A stretch of DNA of 64,000 nt from Anisus vortex (GCA_949126835.1 CASBPS010000042.1:372001-436000); one strand, 5' to 3'; positions 48,183 to 61,988 are shown, numbered from the stretch's first letter. Translations and numbers: made by a program. The notes: a model not told the origin generated them from the letters alone.

Positions 48183-48700
48183 GAACGAATAGGACCGGAA
48201 AAGGCGGTACACTATCAATTTTTAGGTTCACAATGCACCTTGAGATTTGTCAAAAAAAACGTACACACAGCTATGTGTGGAAATTTCACACGGCGTAATT
48301 CTGGCAGGGGGAGGGGGTGAGCAAGGTATTTCCTCTAGACAATACATTCTTTTTTTTTAAATAATTAAAGCCTTTATAATAAAGCTGTTCAAAAATTAAT
48401 CTAGGCATAATGATAAACATACTATTGAAAGCAGTAAATGCGTACTAACAAAAACATCATAGTAGCTACTAAGGTGTTTTGAAAAATTAATTTTCATTAT
48501 AAAGCATTAATTTTTTATTTGCCTATTTTGTTCAATTTTGTTTCTAATTTGAGAAGTGCTATTGTCTAAGCTGTTAAATGTTTATGTTAATTAGAATGCA
48601 AATTGTAAAGTAAAAATAATCTTTAACAATTAATAATTGTTTACGACATATAAAAGCCTATTACTTCCCTTGATTTTTTGAATGTTTGAATTGACTCCAT
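48183..48700. repeat. Dispersed repeat, copy 1
   Basis: Starts TGAACGAATAGGACCGGAAA and matches 56080-56790 over several blocks: TATCAATTTTTAGGTTCACA, AACGTACACACAG, GGCGTAAT, TTAAAGCCTTTATAA and GCTGTTCAAAAATT. A related stretch lies near 59230-59480. Non-coding. Confidence 0.65.
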
Positions 48701-50504
48701 ATGTCTACATTTATATTTAAGAAGCTTGAAATGTATTATGGCTTTTTTTGTGTGTAACAATACATTATAAATATATTTAACTAAGTATATGTAGTTATTT
48801 TTATTGAACATATAAAATGTAATATGTTTGTTGAATGGACTTTAAATTCAAAGAGGAAAACATTTACAATTTTGCAAATAAAGTTTATTTGTTTTAACTT
48901 ATGTAACTAAGCATGTATAGAATCTTGATGCTAGAATATACTAATCTAATGTTTTTAAAATACAAAGTTCTTACTGTACTTTAGTTTTTAACTTTTTTCT
49001 ATCATTAAAATTTCTCCTTCCATTTACATCCCGTACATTTTTAGGAGATTATCTATCTCCTCTCATCAATCCATGTTTAAAAATTAAAAAAAAATTTCAA
49101 CCAAAGCCAGTAGGCATGTGTTTAATTATTTATACTTTTTTTAAATATTTGGTTTGTTCTTTGTGATTTTGTTTAAATCAATTCTATGTAAAATTATTCT
49201 ATAAATCAAAATAAACAAAAGAGAAACTGAAACTAATTTTAAAAATAGAATGTAAATCAAAATGATATAGTAATATTTTAGTTACTGATTTTTATTTATG
49301 TGGGAATCATTTGTCTAAAATTCTGAATTGCTATTGCTTTTATAACTAATTATTGCTCATCCGTATTGAACTAGTCCAATGTCCAATTTGGTAAAACCCT
49401 CACATCTTCTTGTCTTACTTTCAATCCAATTGACAAGTTTTCACGATTATGCATGCACGCTGAATCTAAAAGGTCGATACTTTTCATAACGGCCGATCTT
49501 ATTATTTAATTTATTAATTTACATGCCCTGCTGCGTACCTGGTTGTTCTGAGAGAAAGAAAAGATGTAGAGCATAAAATTATTTCAGGAAATATGTTGCC
49601 GAAAGAAAACGTTTGATTTTGAACATCAGACGAGAAGAATCAGTTATTCTGAATGTAAAATATTTTTAAATTTAAATTAAGCGGAAAAAAATGAAGTACA
49701 TGCAAGCATTGAGCCTGATCTATATGGTTTTAAATTAGTGTATGCTAGTTGTAACTAACACATTTTAATTAAACTTAACACGTCGACTATGTACTATAGC
49801 ATACTCACTTTTGATGTTTAAAACCCTACGTCATTGCATAGTCAATAAAAAAAAATCTTTTATTTTATAAATTTTTTTTTTTAATTTAATGTTGTGTTTT
49901 ATAGTTATATTATTAAGTATCTAAAATTGCACTGACTATTTCATTTGTGTTTACCTTAGGCTTATTGCTCCAATGCTTACTATTAAAAATTAACATTACA
50001 ATTACAGCAGAATTTCGCGGATGCTGTAAACAGTTTCAGTCATACCTCGGCTTTCGTTGACGTCTGTACCTAGACCTGTTTTGGATAAGTTTGGTGCGCC
50101 CAACCCTCTACGTTATCATAGTGATCACGAAATCAAGTTATTGCCATGGTTACGGAGACATTTAGGAACCTCTCCCATGAGTTAACCCATCCATTGACTC
50201 TATGAACATTTGATTTTTTAAACTCTACAAGCTATGAGATCAAAAGTTATAGAACTTAACGAGTCCATAAGATGTCCAAACAGATTTTCAATTCCTATTT
50301 GATTAATACCAATGCTAATGAATGGCTAGGTCACAAGCTGGTAACAAAATTAACTTAAACCTCTCTAAATTAATTCAATTTGTGTTTTAACAAAACAAAT
50401 AAAATGTGTGCATATCCAATGACTAAATCTACAACAATTATTAAGATACTTCTGACTTAACCCTTGTGTATCTTGTATATTATGTGGAATAATGTGTTAA
50501 CTTT
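48701..50504. other. Intergenic sequence with a duplicated segment at 49450-49800
   Basis: The 49450-49800 part is the partner of 32380-32720. The rest shows no gene. A less AT-rich stretch at 50010-50190 has broken open frames that I could not assign. Confidence 0.45.
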
Positions 50505-50925
50505 GTGATGATTGTGTGTGCCGATATATTTGTGTTCTTGTATTTCTGTTAAGTGTGTGGTGATTTTTGTGCCGATGTATTTGTGTTCTTGTAATTCTGT
50601 TAAGTGTGTGGTGATTGTGTGTGCCGATGTATTTGTGTTCTTGTATTTCTGTTAAGTGTTTGGTGATTGTGTGTGCCGATGTATTTGTGTTCTTGTATTT
50701 CTGTTAATTGTGTGGTGATTGTGTGTGCCGATATATTTGTGTTCTTGTATTTATGTTAAGTGTGTGGTGATTATGTGTGCCGATGTATTTGTGTTCTTGT
50801 ATTTCTGTTATCTGTCTGGTGATTGTGTGTGCGATGTATTTGTGTTCTTGTATTTATGTTAACTTTGTGGTGATTGTGTGTGCCGATGTATTTGTGTTCT
50901 TGTATTTCTGTTAACTGTGTGGTAA
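50505..50925. repeat. 52 bp satellite array, about 8 copies
   Basis: The unit contains GTGTGTGCCGATGTATTTGT then GTTCTTGTATTTCTGTTAAG and GTGTGGTGATT. Copies differ by a few bases or 1-nt indels. The array ends at the left terminus of the TIR element that starts at 50923. Confidence 0.93.
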
Positions 50926-53900
50926 TGGGCATTATTCACAAGTATTTCCGGGTCACGTGATGTACTGATCAGGAAGTGTTTGTTTACATAATGATAAAGA
51001 AGAAATTATAAGAAGTTGTCTTAGTGTGATAGGATTCCGACGTTAAATCTTCACTAAAGAAAAATAAACTATGTTTTCATCGATATCCGCTGATAGATAC
51101 AAACGTCTTAAATGCATGGCATGCCAAAAGAAGACATAATAACAGAGTATATTATGTTCCAAACACTTCGTAAACGAAGACGGAGATTTCCTTGTCAAGT
51201 TTAAACCTTTCACTGCTAGGCCTAAGCGACGGTAAGTGTACTTGCCATTGGCCTAGATCTTCTTAGCTTAAGTCAATGATAAAATTATCTCATAAAATTT
51301 AAAAATCATTCTCTTATGCAGTTATGCATATTTCAATTTGTATGTGTGATTAGATAATACCCTACAACTGTGTTGTCAACTCATTAATTGCCAATTAACT
51401 TTATACTTTAATAACCCGTAGGCCTAGCTATCTAATAATGATAATGAATAGGCTATTTTTATTATAAAATGCAATCCAATGCGATATTTGCTATCTGCTA
51501 GGATAATGAAAAGCCAATTAAACTATTTATATATTAGGCCTACAAGGCTATATAATATATGTAGGCCTATAATAGGCTAGGCTATATAAAATTATTTAAA
51601 TTAGGCTTAGGCACGAGCTTCTGCTTAGTCTTTAGGCTGAACGGCTAGGTAGGCTAAGGCCGGCAAAGGCAATCATTAGTCATTAGGTCTACTACATTTA
51701 AGCCTACACTATATACTAGGCCTATATAATATATAGATCGAGTTATAGGCTAACTATGGGCCTATCATATATATATATGTCATATGTAGGCCTATGTCCT
51801 ATGTATAAATTCCATATTGATTAGGCTATACAATATGATATGACCTGTGTTACTATGACTATAGTCTGTAGTATTATTAGGCTTAGCCTAGACTAGAGCT
51901 GGGGCTAGTGCTCTGCCTTGGATGAACATTAGACACATCCCGGTGCTGCGTTCATGGACCTATAGTGCCTATAGGCCTAATTCATATTATAATAATTAAC
52001 TCCCATATATGTTTAATAACCTATATCAATCGGATATAAATATTCAGAGTTATATAGGCCTATGTACAGAATTAATCCATTTTGCATCTATTACTCTTGT
52101 TGTTAAAGTTAAAATGGTACGGTAACAAAAGAACAATGTGGCCACTTAATTAATAAGTAAATTAAGAACTGAGCAGTATTTTTGCAATTACTGTGTTCCC
52201 CCCCCCCCTTTTTCCAGTACTATTTATCTTCTTCCACATAGTGAAGTAGAAGGCTTCTTATTATTTTTAATTTATATTTTATGTAGTGGTCAGCTAAAAA
52301 GTGGATCATTTCATAGTCATTTTCATCACATAGTCCTACCATTGACCGATAAGCATAATTAAATAGACATATTATGAATTTGGGCCATTTCTTTTTCTTT
52401 TAGTGTTAAATTTTGTTGATTGTGCATATGTTTATTGGACATAAAATAATTAATTACACTAATAAAATGAAATAGCCAACTAAATTATATTTAGTTCCAT
52501 TGCATTACTATAAGTATAAGACAAATTAACATACATATGTTAAAAGTTTGGGTATGATTATATGTTTTATAAATATTTTTTTTTTTTTAAGTATTATCTT
52601 GAAAACTATGTATTGTAGTACAATTTGGAAAGGGAACATTTATGCTGTAAATGTAATATGTTGGTTTATAATTTTTTTTTATCTATTTAGACTGAATGTG
52701 TCAATCACTGAAACAAATGTCTATGTGGATCATCAAATACAAAATGATGTTAGCTGCCAGACATGAGAAAAAGTTATTGCATCAGTTTATGACACTGCTT
52801 ACAGAAAATTTAACCATGTGCTGTTAAAGAAGACTGTGTTTCAATTATATCCAGTAAAGGATGGTCAATAATATATTTTTCAAGGAAGAAAAAGTGCTGA
52901 CATTATACTCAGATTTTTTATTGTATTAAATTCAAAAACAAAAAAGAAAAATATTTTTAGTTTCTTTTTTAATTTTTTGAAAGTTGAAATATAATTATAT
53001 ATATAAATAATTCTCAATGAAACATAAATTACAACAAAATATGTGATGTAAATAAAGATATAATTTTATTTAGATGTAGACTGATATTATGTATAGAGGA
53101 GGATGGTCTTAGGGTTCAACATATACAATTCTTTTTCCTCTAGGATTATATTGCAGCTAAACTTCCAAAATTGTACTTGCAACAAGCTGTCTTCGTGCAC
53201 CCTGCATCAACATTCTGCTTCAATAACCTGTTGGGAAACAAAATGTAACACGTCATATACATTTTTCTTCTAAATTCAATAGGCCTAAAGTAAAGTGCCT
53301 GTCGGACCCAAATTGGTCCATAGGTCAGGTGAGGCAGCATTCACCGGTTTCTGTGGCCACGGCATACTAGGGGATTGTTTGGACAGCACTATGCACAGCT
53401 GCCTTTAATTTACCCAACTAATGTCGGGTACCCATTAGAGCTGGGTAGACTCATGGACACCCCAACATGGGAAAAATTCTAGACTTAACCAGGATTCGAA
53501 CCCAGGAACTTTGGTACACCAGCCGAACGTGCAGCTGCATGGCCCCATGCCCCTATTCAATAATTATAATGTCAATTGAAAACAATACATCCATTAAATT
53601 TGCAGATAATAAAATTTTCTTATATTATCCTTATATATTAATACTATTATTGCTTAACTAATATATCTAATGCAGTAACAAATAGGTATAGCTGACACTT
53701 TGTAACAATTATAATACGATTTAACCTGATATAAATAAATGTTGGATTTATATACTGGTAGGCCCTATTATGTCCTATATTTTTATAAATACAATATTAA
53801 TATATGTATATAGGATTTACTTGTAGCATTTTATCTGAATTGAAACATATATCAAATGTTGAAGTTGAAGGGAGGAATATTCTTTTACATGAAAAAATAT

Positions 53901-55456
53901 TAATTAAGTAAAAAATATATATTACATAGTCTAGGCCTATATCTACAGAATAAAAAAAGTCATTTAGTTTTAGTTTTATTTCATATTAATATATAGGACT
54001 ATATAGCCGTCACACCAAAATGTGTATTGGCTTCATCATACAATATAGGCTAATCCTAAAATACTACAGCAACGCACTGTGGAGCGCGTAGAGCAAGGTG
54101 AGGCACGTAGCACATCTTGGTCATCCACTGCATCTGAGCCCATCGCCGGTCATCTAGACTTGTTCTTGCCACTGGCAACTGGTGGGCCCGGGCGAGAGAG
54201 TGAGGTCGACGCCGTGCAACTCTTCTTCACTTTAAACAAACAAACATGCGCAAATCATTAGTCATCCATCGGACTACAAAAAAATGGTCATTGTCGAACA
54301 CGACGGACGAACAACAACAACAATAGGCCTATAGTATGTAAGGCTACTGGCATCAAGCTTTACATTTGTATTTTTAATAGTTTTAATTTTATGTAGTTTA
54401 AAAAACTGTTCTAAGATAATAAGACTATTCAAAGCAGTGGTGCTGATATATCTATAGCCTAATGATGGCCTAATCTATAACTATAGCCTATATACCAGCT
54501 GCAGCATGCCAATGAATATTGACTAATTATTAATAGGTTTGATTAGGCCTATATCTTATCACATGCCTCTAAAGACTATAGGTATAGGATAGGGCTATAG
54601 TATATGGGGGATATACTCTCCTATCAATGACAATTAAATTAAAATTAAAGCTAGGTCTACAATATGTCACGAAATGTGACTACAAAAAAAAAAAACTAAT
54701 CTGAAAGTCTAGCCTAAATCATCATACCGGACATACCATAGCCGCCATAGGCAATAGGCCTACTAAATGACTCAAATATGATGATTAGGCTAAATAATTT
54801 CATCAAATAAAATAAGTCCTCATAGGTCGGCCTTAAATCAGTTTAATTTCATCAATGCCTAGGCTACAATTTACTTTACTTTACACTTTAATAAAGTATT
54901 TACGTTAACTAAACTAAACTGTCAACTTTCTCTTCTTGTACAATTTTAATGGAACGTAGGCCTAATAAAAATGAGGAAGACAATTAAAAGTAATAGGCCT
55001 ACACCTACTTTTCCTGAATTGTCGAGTAGGCCTATGCTGTTCACATGACAGACATTTTCTTCAATGTTGCTTCCACTATTCATACATATGGTAATTATAC
55101 CATTACAAGTCGTACTCTGTAGGGTAGGCTAACTCTGTAGACTGTAGGCCTATAGCATACTTCGATGTCGATAGTGTCGACTGTCGCTTCGAAAGTCACT
55201 CACCCAATAGGCCTAAATCTCTCCATGATTAAACAATGCTTGGCTTTTAAAAACCATTTTCATGTGGATATGTTATAATCACACCCATGTGCAGTGTTTA
55301 AGACATCTGTGCCGTTATATAATGTCTCTAAATTCAATGTTTTTAATAAGCATTGATACAGATAAAATAGAGGCGAAAGACGCCATTATTTGTTTGTAGT
55401 CTGTACAACACGTGACCAAAATGCTATCGCTAAGGACTTGTGAATAAAGCCCATTA
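50923..55456. mobile_element. 4.5 kb TIR-bounded DNA transposon, TAGGCCTA-rich
   Basis: The left end TAATGGGCATTATTCACAAG and the right end (inverted) TAATGGGCTTTATTCACAAG match at 19 of 20 positions, and GGTCACGTG follows on both sides. A TA may be the target duplication, but this is not certain. Near 51145-51230 the + strand reads SKHFVNEDGDFLVKFKPF, followed by a donor-like GGTAAGTG. It is weakly like a THAP end. No intact transposase frame was found. The interior is dense in AGGCCTA/TAGGCC words. A SINE lies at 53285-53540. Confidence 0.72.
53285..53540 (-). repeat. tRNA-derived SINE-like repeat
   Basis: On the minus strand, CCTGGGTTCGAATCCTGG (about 53491-53508) is a good pol III B box. 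The flanking text (GGTACCCATTAGAGCTGGGT, CAGCTGCATGGCCCCATGC) is less AT-rich than its surroundings. The A-box side is less clear. Confidence 0.55.
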
Positions 55457-56079
55457 AAAATTATAGTCCCGCCCACTAATTGCGCGCTGACGGCGGATCA
55501 CTGTGAAGGAACAAATTAAGGAGAAAAGTTATTTTTAGTGCTTGCTATTTAGTTTGACATCACACTAGCATCACATCATATTATATGAGAAAATATATTG
55601 CGGATTTTCCGGAAATTTCGAAAATAGTCGCTATTTTTAAGTTGCCACAATAATGTATTTCGTTAATTTTACAAAATATTTAGTTAATGCCATTAAAACG
55701 TTAATAAAATTATTTTTTCTTAGTTTGGTTTGTTAACAGTACAAAAAGGGAAATGCCAAGCTGATTACGTCGCACTTGTGTAGTCGCTCAAATGACAGTC
55801 GCTATTTTGACAGTCGCTGTTTTGACAGTCGCTATTATGCCCGGATGCCGTCCAGATAATCCCATTTCATGTCAGGTGCCCATCAGAAAAAAAGAATACT
55901 GATATGCATTTTTTCTGCCGTATTGGATACGAAAGTGTTGTTCTAGTTATGTTTATCTGAGCATTGTAATTTATTATTGTTATATAGCAAGAAGAAATGA
56001 TATAACTGTATTTCCTTACATCTTTTCTTATTCGCCGAAAAACCAATAACGCAGTACACATACATGGTTTGTCAGTAAA
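55457..56079. other. Intergenic sequence with a short GACAGTCGCTATTTT repeat
   Basis: Near 55785-55840 GACAGTCGCT occurs three times at about 18 bp spacing, separated by ATTTT or GTTTT. Related GTCGCTATTTT words occur at 55628 and 56834. No gene supported. Confidence 0.55.
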
Positions 56080-56790
56080 TGAACGAATAGGACCGGAAAT
56101 GTTCGTCACTATCAATTTTTAGGTTCACAGCGCATCTTGATATATGTCAATAAAAACGTACACACAGTTATGTGTAATAATTTCATGTTACATTCTAATG
56201 GCGTAATGCCATCAGGGGGGGGGGGGGTGGAAGGAAGGCGACGAGCAAGTTATTCCCTATAGGCAGCTCTTTCCTTACAATAATTAAAGCCTTTTTTTTT
56301 TCAATTAGGAGGCGCGTCGGATTTTTACATCCTTGCCCCTCCTTTGGGTAAGTTTAGATGAGAGCCATAGCTCGGGGGGGGGGGGGGGGTTGGGGGTGAC
56401 TAAGACTTCCTAAAAATGTGTGAAAAATCTAATCGCAAAAGGCGGAGAAGATGTGTGCAAGATCTAATCGCACGAGACGGAGTAGATCTACACGTTGTGT
56501 GGGGAAGCCTTTATAAAATGGCTGTTCAAAAATTTAATAATAATAAATAATAACAATAACTATACAAGTAAAATGAAGTAAATTCAAGCCAATTAAAACA
56601 TCCTAGTAGTTAAAGAAATGTTTTAAAAATTGCATTACCTATAAAAAAAAAATCATTAAGTATTTATTGTTTTATTCATTTTTTTTTCTAAATTTGAATA
56701 TTATTATACGTTTATACATTTTTGTATTACTTTTGAATTCAAATTGTGTGGTAATTGTTTTAGTTATAATATGTTGTACTTCCCTGTATT
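56080..56790. repeat. Dispersed repeat, copy 2
   Basis: Homologous to 48183-48700. Between the matching ends this copy has extra sequence with G runs (56215-56227 and 56375-56388) and the near-repeat AAGATGTGTGCAAGATCTAA. Non-coding. Confidence 0.65.
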
Positions 56791-57441
56791 TGGTAATAAA
56801 TGAAATAAATTATTCATAAAGATCAAACTTTTAGTCGCTATTTTTGTTAACTGACAAAAAGTTTTGGAAATACGGTTCAGATTTTCAATAAGTATCCAAT
56901 ATTTCGGATTAAAAACTAAAAAATATTTTTTACAGTTAAAACTTCATAAAGTCTCTAAGCCTATTCACCACGAGGTATCATTGTTATAAAAAAAATATAT
57001 TTCATTCGGTCAAAACAATTTTGTGTTTATTATAAAAATTGTTCTTTACCATAAAGCAATTAACCGACGCCAATTATTAATTAAAAGAATGAAGTACATA
57101 ACATTGGGCGATCTATAAAACGGATCTTAGTTTATGGTTAAATCATAGACTATAATACACATGGACCATTTGCTTTAGTATTTCTGCTACATGATGCCTC
57201 GAAAGACTCCTTTTTGGAATTCCCAATTCGTAAAATACTTTGCACTTCCGTTTTATTGAATCGCTTTAAAATCGAAAGTTCTATACAGCGGAAACATATA
57301 TGAAACAACGAGGTGCGTAGAAGTAAATTAAGACAGCCTTATTGGTTGCGCACGGAAAAAAAAGTACATATAATAAAAATAGAGCAAGTGGTCCATCTTA
57401 TTATAGTCTATGGTTAAATTACTAAACTAGAAACGCTAGAG
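56791..57441. other. Intergenic sequence
   Basis: No gene, RNA or bounded repeat supported. Confidence 0.4.
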
Positions 57442-57601
57442 CAGGGATCGGAAACTTTTCGATCTATATGTGCCGAAGTTAGATTTCTAATTCATTTAGC
57501 ATGCCATCAGCCTGCTCTTTAATTGGATAATCTAATTTCATTGTCTTATCAGTTGTCTCCCAAATGCCCCTGGAAATCGCGCCTTAGGTTTCCAGCCCTT
57601 G
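57442..57601. mobile_element. hAT-type MITE, 160 bp
   Basis: Ends CAGGGATCGGAAAC and GTTTCCAGCCCTTG are inverted and hAT-like. Flanking 8-mers CGCTAGAG (57434-57441) and CGCTTGAA (57602-57609) agree at 6 of 8 positions, as an aged target duplication would. Confidence 0.65.
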
Positions 57602-57769
57602 CGCTTGAAGACAGAAGAACAAAGAGTAAAGTAGTAATAATACATAAAACATTAAATTATATACTAACTTTGAAATGAAACACATAAACACAATAACAGT
57701 CTATTTCAATGTTTAGAAAAAAATAAGGACGAAAACAATTTTATTTTACCATATGCAATATTAAATGCA

Positions 57770-57960
57770 TATAAATACCTTTTCTTCCCGAGTAACACAC
57801 GGACATGGAATGCGTTGCCTGAACAAAACAGAAAACCCATCAACACTAATCAATATTCAAGTTTAGAAACAAAGAAACAAATAAGCGTAGTGTACAATAA
57901 TCTTCAGTATAGAAGGGGCGACTGTATAAAATAAAATATTTTTCCCTTCTCTTCTTAGCA
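57770..57960 (+). mobile_element. Possible LINE ORF2 C-terminal scrap
   Basis: The + strand reads FFPSNTRTWNALPEQNRKPI and a further short stretch. This resembles the (F/Y)FPR..R.WN.LP tail common at the C-terminus of several LINE clades. It is short and unsupported on the 5' side. Confidence 0.45.
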
Positions 57961-60920
57961 CCATCCAATTAGGAAAAGTGACGTTAGATCTATTTGTTTA
58001 TTTATTTCATAACATTTACTTTGTGTTTATGCGGGTATAACAAATTAAACTATTTTTACATTTATTTTGTTTACATATTTATCAATGTATAACAGGTCAA
58101 TAAAAAATGGTTTGTTTAAATAAATAAATAAATAAATATGAGACTTATGTAGCGTATATCCCGTTCCCGTTGGGAACAGTTCTATGCGCTGCTGTAAATA
58201 GCAGCAATTTATAATTCAATTTCTTTATTTCTAAAGGAAAACATTATCTTAGCAATATTATGGTTAAACATCAACAATCGGAATACAAAAAAAAAATACT
58301 TTGCTTGTTAGAAATCGACTAGACCTCTATAGTATTATTGTTCGAAAATGTATTTAATGATCATGCAGTTAGTTTAATCAAAAATGTGTGGTTAATAAAA
58401 AAAAAGTCAAATAGAGTTGGTGGATTTGTAGACTATTATCTTACATTTATTCCAACAAAAGATGCCAATGTTTTTAAATAAACGTTATTGTATAATTAAA
58501 TTATAAAAGATACTCTTTTCATTTATCTTATCTTTTGTTATTAAAAAGTTGGTCGGCTTGTGATGAGTTTAGTAAGACCACTCCAAACTGTCAAGTTAAG
58601 TTTACACCATGTGGCCTTCTTTTTAACTTTTTAAGACTGAGAAGACGAGATTGGAGGAAACTTATTAAAACGATTTTGGCTAATAGACAATAGTTACCGT
58701 TCTTTTCTTTTTCGGTCATTTTAATCTAGAGCGTGCTAAAATATATCTAAACACAAGTCATACATAACATAGAGGTTTAATATAAAATGTATTACATTCA
58801 ATGTCATAAGTATACCATGAGAAGAAAAACTTGAAAGTAAAAGAGAGAGATAATTAAAAAAACATGTAAATAATAAAACTACAATTTGTTTTATAAACAG
58901 TGAAGATAAAGTAACATGGATTGACACATATTCTACTTAATTTGTTAGAAATGTAAAGAAAACATGTGTAAATACTAAACCTTACTCTAGTCTGAAACAA
59001 GTAATCAATAACACAAACATAAATAATTCTAGTAATATGCATTTATTAATATTAGAAAAACAAGATTTAAATAATAATTTTTATTTATATTATATCGCCT
59101 GAATACATGATCAGGCTTCTGTTCATTTTCCATTTAAACTTTACTATTAAAAGCGTATTCCAGGGATTGGGAGGTTATTTCAAATAGAGAAGTAACTTAT
59201 GCACTTTAGACTATTAATTTATTTCCTAACTTGCCTTAAAAAGGCTCTTCAAAAGATACCAAGTCTACAAAAATAACATAATATTAAAATAAGTAAATGA
59301 GTACTAATGAAAACAAGCTAGCAGCTAAATGGGTGTTTTAAAATATACATTTACAATGAAAACGCATTAAATAATATGTCCAATGTATGCCTTTTTATAA
59401 GTAACGAATGACTACATTGTATTTTGTTAAGAGAGAAGAAACAAAATTGCAATAAAAACTGCAGTAAGAAAGTTTCTTTCGGTATTTAGTTTTTGTTCTT
59501 TTTCTATCGAAAACTTAGAAACCATTGAGTATTGATATAAGCTTATACAATTTTGTTATAGTCATAATTATAAGATGAGAAGAAAAATTAGCAAACTTTA
59601 AAAGAATATATTGAATCAAATTTTGTAATTTACATTTAGGATAACGCAACATGATTAAAATAATAATTATTATTATATATTGCTTGTTTCCATTAAATTT
59701 AGCATTCTCAGTGCACTCTTGGCATAAATTGTAGTGGCAGTTGTATGGTGGCTTAAGGCAAATAGACACTAGCTTAAATAGAAAGGTATTTTAAATTTTT
59801 TTTAGAAGACTATTTTGTCACAGAATCTCTCAGTGTCTGAGGTAAGCTGTTCCATACAGAAGGCGCTAAAGATTCAAACGAAAGTGTGTTGAGATATAAA
59901 AAAAAAAGTGTAAATAAAATATAAGGTTTTTGTATGCGTGATAACTTTTTTTTTTCAAAATTATTTTAAAGACCTCTGTGTAGACGTGGTTAGGCAGTGG
60001 GTCGACGTTTAACAGTATTTCTTTAAACAAAATTCAACGTGAGGAAACCTGATGTTAATAAAGAATGTTTAGGAGGTGAAGTTGGAGGGAACAATTTCAA
60101 TGATAGAGAAAGTTAAAACTGACGTACAGTGAGAACTTTGCATTAACATAAAATGTATATTCTGACATCAAGTCAAATTATATTTAAACAAGTCTCAATG
60201 TAGACAGTGCTGAAAACTATTTCTATTGTGAATTAGATTTCTTATAACGAACATACTGAATTGTACATATTAGATAACAGGGACTAAATAGACTAATTTG
60301 TTCTTTTTTAAAAAGCCTCTTACATTTCCAGCTACTTAAATCTAAATTTGTATACATTGGAGTAACTTAAAAAATGTAATTAGGGGAGATAATTTAGCTT
60401 TTCATGTCGTAGGGATATTTATTCGTTTATGATTTATTTTTTCTTTAGAATTTGCCTTTAAATTAGTAAAATGTAAAATTGTTATAATTAAACAAATTAA
60501 TAAACAAGTTTAAAAATTAACAAACTATACTTTTTTTTTTTATTATTTAATTTCAATATAAATTTAAAACACCGAAGGCGCTACTATCTTGTTTTTACTA
60601 ATTTGCATTTACTTCTATTAGTTGTACTTGAAAAATATCTTACGACTTTATTTTTTGAACAGCCTTATAGTTAGGGCTTGAAGATTGTAAAGATAAAAAT
60701 AGAGAGCATAGAACAGGGATGGGCAACCTATGACACGCGTGCCACACTGGGACCTCAAAGCGATTTTTATTGGCACTCCATAAAGGCAGTGCCGACCACT
60801 TCTAAAAGAAAAGGCCAGGATAAGGTTAGGCTATTGACACTATGAATAAATAAGAGATCATACTTTGTTACATTATTATCCAAAGTTTGCCTACCTCTTC
60901 TCTAGATGTCGTACGTTCAT
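57961..60920. other. Intergenic sequence
   Basis: About 3 kb without supported genes. 59230-59480 resembles the dispersed repeat at 48360-48560. A hAT-like terminus CAGGGATGGGCAACCTATGA starts at 60716, but I could not find its other end. Confidence 0.4.
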
Positions 60921-60924
60921 AAAC

Positions 60925-61245
60925 CTTTCAACTAACATATAATTGATCACCGCCTAACCTTTCGACTAACATATAATTGATCACCGCCTTCACTTTCGAC
61001 TAATATATAATTGATCACCGCCTACACTTTCAACTAACATATAATTGATCACCGCCTACACTTTCAACTAACATATAATTGATCACCGCCTACACTTTCA
61101 ACTAACATATAATTGATCACCGCCTACACTTTCGACTAACATATAATTGATAACCGCCTAAACTTTCGACTAACATATAATTGATAACCGCCTAAACTTT
61201 CGACTTACATATAATTGATCACCGCCTACACTTTCAACTAACATA
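60925..61245. repeat. 34 bp satellite array, first part
   Basis: About nine copies of a unit reading ACTAACATATAATTGATCAC then CGCCTACACTTTCA/G. The spacing is 34 bp (for example 60931 to 60965). It resumes at about 61990. Confidence 0.93.
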
Positions 61246-61988
61246 GAATTGCCCCTCTCGGCCCATAACCTCTTCGTAACCAGTGTTGTCGTCTCCTATT
61301 TTAGCATTAAGGTCTCCAATCAACATGGTTATGTCTCTGCCAGGAAACCTCTAAAAGATGCTCTGCAACCTACCGTAAACTTCATCCTTCATAGAATCCT
61401 CACTGTCATTCATAAGAGCATAGCATTGAACGAGGTTAATGTTTATCTTCTTTTTCATTGTTCTGAAAGATGCAGTGATGATTCTTGGACCATGTGCCTC
61501 CCAACCAATGATTGCTCCTTGGGCCGCCTTTGATAGCATGAAGGCCACTCCCTGGGTGTGTAGTCCATTTTCCTCCTTGTGACGTGAGTATAGGAGTAAC
61601 TCTCCTGCAGAGAGCCTCTTCTGGCCGGAATCTGTCCATCTGGCTTCACAGATACCGAGGATGCTGATCTTATAGTTCCTCATCTCTACTGCCACTTGTG
61701 CTGCTTTGCCGGCTTCAAACATGGTTCGAACATTCCATGTTCCGATGGTAAGTGTGGTCCTGGTTGAGATGATGGCCGTCTGCATGTCAGCTTCCAGTAG
61801 CTGGCTTTCACTGCCCTGCATCATCGTACCTCCGACTGGAGGTCCATCCTCACCCAGTACGGAGTTGTTTGTTGAAATCCTTGTTAGTGTGTTTGTAGCG
61901 GTTAGTCGTTTGACGGGAAGGGGTTACTAACCCCTTGTCCAACCCTCCCTCTTTCTCACCCGGGCTTGGGACTGGCTATGGCAGAGCA
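61246..61988 (-). mobile_element. LINE endonuclease-domain fragment inserted in the satellite
   Basis: The minus strand encodes TLTIGTWNVRTMFEAGKAAQ, then ILGICEARWTDSGQ, HTQGVAFMLSKAAQGAI, and near the left edge MLIGDLNAKIGDDNTGYEEV. These are the apurinic-endonuclease blocks (TWNVRT, E.RW, GD.NA) of an RTE-like non-LTR retrotransposon of the kind often annotated as craniofacial-development-protein-2-like. A stop lies between QSIF and RFPGRD. RT is absent. Both sides are the same 34 bp array, so this is an insertion. Confidence 0.85.

Noticed and set aside
54079..54261. 60-codon GC-richer open frame
   Set aside because: It is short and unlike any family I know, and lies inside the TIR element. 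Likely part of its degraded interior.
60716..60790. hAT element starting CAGGGATGGGCAACC
   Set aside because: Only one end is visible. I found no matching inverted end or target duplication.
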